Part shown: one piece after another, positions 6,581-8,533 of the stretch
Position numbering within the stretch: the first letter of the stretch is position 1
Layout of the letters: each line of letters starts with the position of its first letter
Source: Cryomorphaceae bacterium
GTDB lineage: Bacteria; Bacteroidota; Bacteroidia; Flavobacteriales; Schleiferiaceae
Direction of reading: 5' to 3'
Assembly: GCA_003451355.1 (NCBI GenBank)
Contig: DMDX01000022.1
Location: forward strand, 977 to 9,509
Length of the DNA: 8,533 bases
Translations under genes and position numbers: made by a program
The notes under the pieces: model-generated
What the model was told of the DNA's origin: nothing
Seen by the model: the letters and a program-made list of their open reading frames with translations, nothing else
The model's database searches: none

Positions 6581-7998
6581 TATGCGCGGGATTGAGCAGT
6601 CAAGAAGTGGGTGAGCAGGCGCACGCCGACTCCGGTTCCGCCCTTGCCGTAGTAGGTAATTGCGCGGTCCAAGAATGCCGGCCCGGCGATGTCAAGGTGC
6701 ACGTAGGGGTAGTCGATGAAGTACTCCAAGAACTTGCCGGCAGTAATCATTCCGGCCTCGGCGCCCCCGATGTTTTTGATGTCGGCGATCTCACTTTTAA
6801 TTAGGTCCTTGTAGTCGTCCCAGAAGGGGAACTCGACGAGGCGCTCGTGCGTCATGCCGGCGCTGGCCTGCAGGGCGTCCCAGGTGGCGCGGTCGGCGGT
6901 TCCCATGGCAACGGTGGCGTAGGGGCCGATGGCGCGCGAGGCGGCTCCGGTCAGGGTGGCCAGGTCAATGACCAGCTTGGGCTGGTACTTTTTGGCGTAG
7001 TGCAGCGCGTCGGCCAAGATCAGTCTGCCCTCGGCGTCGGTGTTGAGCACCTCTACGGTGACTCCGTTTGAGATCGTGATCACGTCGCCCGGAACCAACG
7101 CGTTGCCGTTAAGGCGGTTGTCGGTGGCCGGAATCAGGCCCACCACGTTCACGGGAAGCTTGGCAGCCGCTACGGCGCAGAAGGTTCCGATCACGGCTGC
7201 GGCGCCCGACATGTCGCACTTCATGTCTTCCATGAAGTTGCTGGGCTTCAGGCTGATGCCGCCGGTGTCGTAGACGACTCCCTTGCCCACCAAGACGGTG
7301 GGATGCTCTTGGGTAGCGCCCTCGCCGCGGTACTCGAGCACGATGAAGACGGGAGGATCCACCGAACCCTTGTTGACGCCCAGCAATCCGCCCATTTTTA
7401 GGGCTTCAATTTGGGCCTTGTGGAGCACGGTGCACTTGAATCCGTGCTCGAGGGCCAGCTCTTCAGCGCGGGCTGCGAGTTCAAGGCTGCCAAGCTGCAG
7501 CACCGGAGTGTTGATGAGGTCGCGGGCCTCTGAGACGCCCTCGGTAAGGGCCTGCCACTGGGCGAATCCTGCCCGGTCTGTGCCGACCACGTCGAGCTGG
7601 TCAAGGCTCCATTGGTCCTTTGCCTTAATGCCAAAGAGCTTAGTGAATCGGTAGGCGTTCAGGGCCAGTCCTTCAGCCACCGTCAGGGCGCCGGGCTGGG
7701 CGTCAAGCGTCACGTGGCGGAGCTTGTTTTTGGCCAAAATTCCGCCCAAATCGGCACCAAGTTGCCGCAGCGCATGCAGGCCGTCGGCGGTCGTGGCGTC
7801 GGCGTCGCTGGTGGCGAGCAGCAGGTCACCTTGTGCACTGGCCGCGTGCATCCAACCCTTCACCCCGCGGTCGACGCGGTTTTGGTAGGCACTTAGTGCG
7901 GAATCTTCGATGCCCGCCGCACGCAAAGCATCAGTACTGGGGCGGAGCACGGCGCGCACGGCGGAGCCGGCAGAGGAGGGAACAAGGCTGCGTTTCAT
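6580..7998 (-). CDS. pepA: M17 family leucyl aminopeptidase
   Basis: This 472-residue enzyme is a two-metal aminopeptidase of family M17 that removes N-terminal residues from peptides; the family is cytosolic and usually hexameric. The N-terminal domain (1 to about 155) is variable. The catalytic domain (about 160-470) keeps every expected residue. VGKGVVYDTGGISLKP contains Lys239, Asp244 and Lys251, KCDMSG contains Asp262, and the signature NTDAEGRL (319-326) contains Asp321, Glu323 and Arg325. Their spacing matches bovine lens aminopeptidase (Lys250, Asp255, Lys262, Asp273, Asp332, Glu334, Arg336). The ATG at 7998 lies five bases after a TAnnTTTG-like element, consistent with a nearly leaderless message. 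It shares one base with the pdxA start. Some M17 proteins also bind DNA (PepA in E. coli); nothing here shows that. Confidence 0.95.
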   Translation of the reverse strand: MKRSLVPSSAGSAVRAVLRPSTDALRAAGIEDSALSAYQNRVDRGVKGWMHAASAQGDLLLATSDADATTADGLHALRQLGADLGGILAKNKLRHVTLDAQPGALTVAEGLALNAYRFTKLFGIKAKDQWSLDQLDVVGTDRAGFAQWQALTEGVSEARDLINTPVLQLGSLELAARAEELALEHGFKCTVLHKAQIEALKMGGLLGVNKGSVDPPVFIVLEYRGEGATQEHPTVLVGKGVVYDTGGISLKPSNFMEDMKCDMSGAAAVIGTFCAVAAAKLPVNVVGLIPATDNRLNGNALVPGDVITISNGVTVEVLNTDAEGRLILADALHYAKKYQPKLVIDLATLTGAASRAIGPYATVAMGTADRATWDALQASAGMTHERLVEFPFWDDYKDLIKSEIADIKNIGGAEAGMITAGKFLEYFIDYPYVHLDIAGPAFLDRAITYYGKGGTGVGVRLLTHFLTAQSRA

Positions 7999-8003
7999 AC
8001 CTA

Positions 8004-8011
8004 CGAAGGTA
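8004..8011 (-). promoter_or_regulatory. Candidate -7 promoter element TACCTTCG for the aminopeptidase gene
   Basis: On the minus strand TACCTTCG (8011-8004) matches TAnnTTTG at five of six defined positions and lies five bases before the ATG at 7998. Transcription would start at or next to the start codon, giving a leaderless or near-leaderless mRNA. It forms an inverted pair with the ribE element at 8019-8026. No clear -33 element was found. Confidence 0.45.
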
Positions 8012-8018
8012 GCGCTCG

Positions 8019-8026
8019 TACCTTTG
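8019..8026 (+). promoter_or_regulatory. Candidate -7 promoter element TACCTTTG for ribE
   Basis: TACCTTTG matches the Bacteroidota -7 motif TAnnTTTG exactly and is followed by CCCC and the ribE ATG at 8031. With this spacing the transcript would begin at or within a few bases of the ATG. The -33 element would fall within the first codons of the divergent aminopeptidase gene, where no perfect TTG at the usual spacing was found. Confidence 0.55.
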
Positions 8027-8030
8027 CCCC

Positions 8031-8533
8031 ATGTTCACCGGAATCATCGAAAACCTCGGCCAAATCGCGGCCATTACCCCCGACGGAGGCAACGTGCACT
8101 TCGACGTCACGTCGAACCTAGCGCCCGAGCTCAAAATTGACCAAAGCGTGGCCCACGACGGATGCTGCCTGACCGTAGTGGCGCTGCACGGCGAGGGGGT
8201 TCCGCACGGATTCCGCGTCACGGCCATTGCCGAAACCCTCGACAAAACCTGCCTCGGAACCTGGACCGTCGGCCGAACCGTCAACCTTGAGCGCGCCGCC
8301 TTGGTCGGAAGCCGCCTCGACGGCCACACTGTGCAGGGCCACGTCGACTCGGTGGGCCGCGTCACCGAAGTTTCTGAAACCAACGGCAGCTGGCGCGTCG
8401 CCGTCGAGCACCCCGCCTATGAGCTGCACCGCACCGTCCCCAAGGGATCGATCACGCTCAACGGCGTGTCGCTGACCGTGGTGGATTCCGGGCCGACGCA
8501 CTTTAGCGTGGCGCTGATTCCCTACACCTGGGA
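8031..8533 (+). CDS. ribE: Riboflavin synthase alpha chain, 3' end cut off by window edge
   Basis: Riboflavin synthase converts two molecules of 6,7-dimethyl-8-ribityllumazine into riboflavin and a pyrimidinedione, the last step of vitamin B2 synthesis. I translated 167 codons from the ATG at 8031; the frame is open at the edge, and the family is usually about 195-215 residues, so about 30-45 are missing. Two homologous lumazine-binding barrels are visible. The first starts MFTGIIENLG and has SVAHDGCCLTVV (39-50) and TVNLERA (83-89). The second has GHTVQGHVDSVG (98-109), GSITLNGVSLTVV (139-151) and ALIPYTW at the edge. MFTGII is the near-universal family start, which fixes the ATG. It is the only rightward gene. 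It diverges from the aminopeptidase gene with 32 bp between starts. No FMN riboswitch fits in that space. Confidence 0.96.
   Translation, partial: MFTGIIENLGQIAAITPDGGNVHFDVTSNLAPELKIDQSVAHDGCCLTVVALHGEGVPHGFRVTAIAETLDKTCLGTWTVGRTVNLERAALVGSRLDGHTVQGHVDSVGRVTEVSETNGSWRVAVEHPAYELHRTVPKGSITLNGVSLTVVDSGPTHFSVALIPYTW

Noticed and set aside
7999..8030. FMN riboswitch before riboflavin synthase
   Set aside because: The gap is 32 bp and the likely transcript is leaderless, leaving no room for the RFN element.

Overview
The window reads as an ordinary stretch of chromosome from a G+C-rich member of the Bacteroidota, most likely near the Flavobacteriales. Three observations point there. The block pdxA / DUF177 / rpmF / accB / accC next to riboflavin synthase is, from memory, a gene order typical of that group. 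Genes start without convincing Shine-Dalgarno sequences. Exact or near-exact TAnnTTTG elements, the Bacteroidota -7 promoter motif, sit just upstream of several starts. No tRNA, rRNA, transposase, CRISPR array or phage gene is visible. The placement below phylum is an inference.

Layout: ten genes run leftward (minus strand) and one runs rightward. On the right, riboflavin synthase (8031 to the edge, +, 3' end missing) is divergent from an M17 leucyl aminopeptidase (7998-6580), with only 32 bp between the starts. The aminopeptidase overlaps pdxA by one base. A DUF177/YceD-like gene and rpmF (ribosomal protein L32) follow. A strong intrinsic terminator at 4791-4829 separates rpmF from accB and accC, the biotin carrier and biotin carboxylase of acetyl-CoA carboxylase. 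After a 163-bp gap full of short direct and inverted repeats come an acyltransferase of the PlsC family and gatC, which overlap by four bases (ATGA). After a 65-bp gap with a hairpin and a small echo of the same repeat comes an SPFH/stomatin-like membrane protein. Last is a TetA-like MFS transporter that runs off the left edge. No gene-free stretch exceeds about 165 bp.

How the genes fit together: most are housekeeping. AccB, AccC and PlsC serve fatty-acid and phospholipid synthesis. L32, DUF177 and GatC serve ribosome and translation fidelity. PdxA and riboflavin synthase make the cofactors PLP and riboflavin. The aminopeptidase handles peptide turnover. The SPFH protein and the MFS transporter are membrane functions at the end of the leftward run. 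Coding density is high, and overlapping stops and starts suggest at least two translationally coupled pairs.

I found no convincing undescribed system. The points most worth a second look are the terminator inside the rpmF-accB block, the mirror-image leaderless promoters between the aminopeptidase and ribE, and the modular intergenic repeat before plsC. That repeat has a small relative before the SPFH gene, and it creates a false N-terminal extension of plsC.
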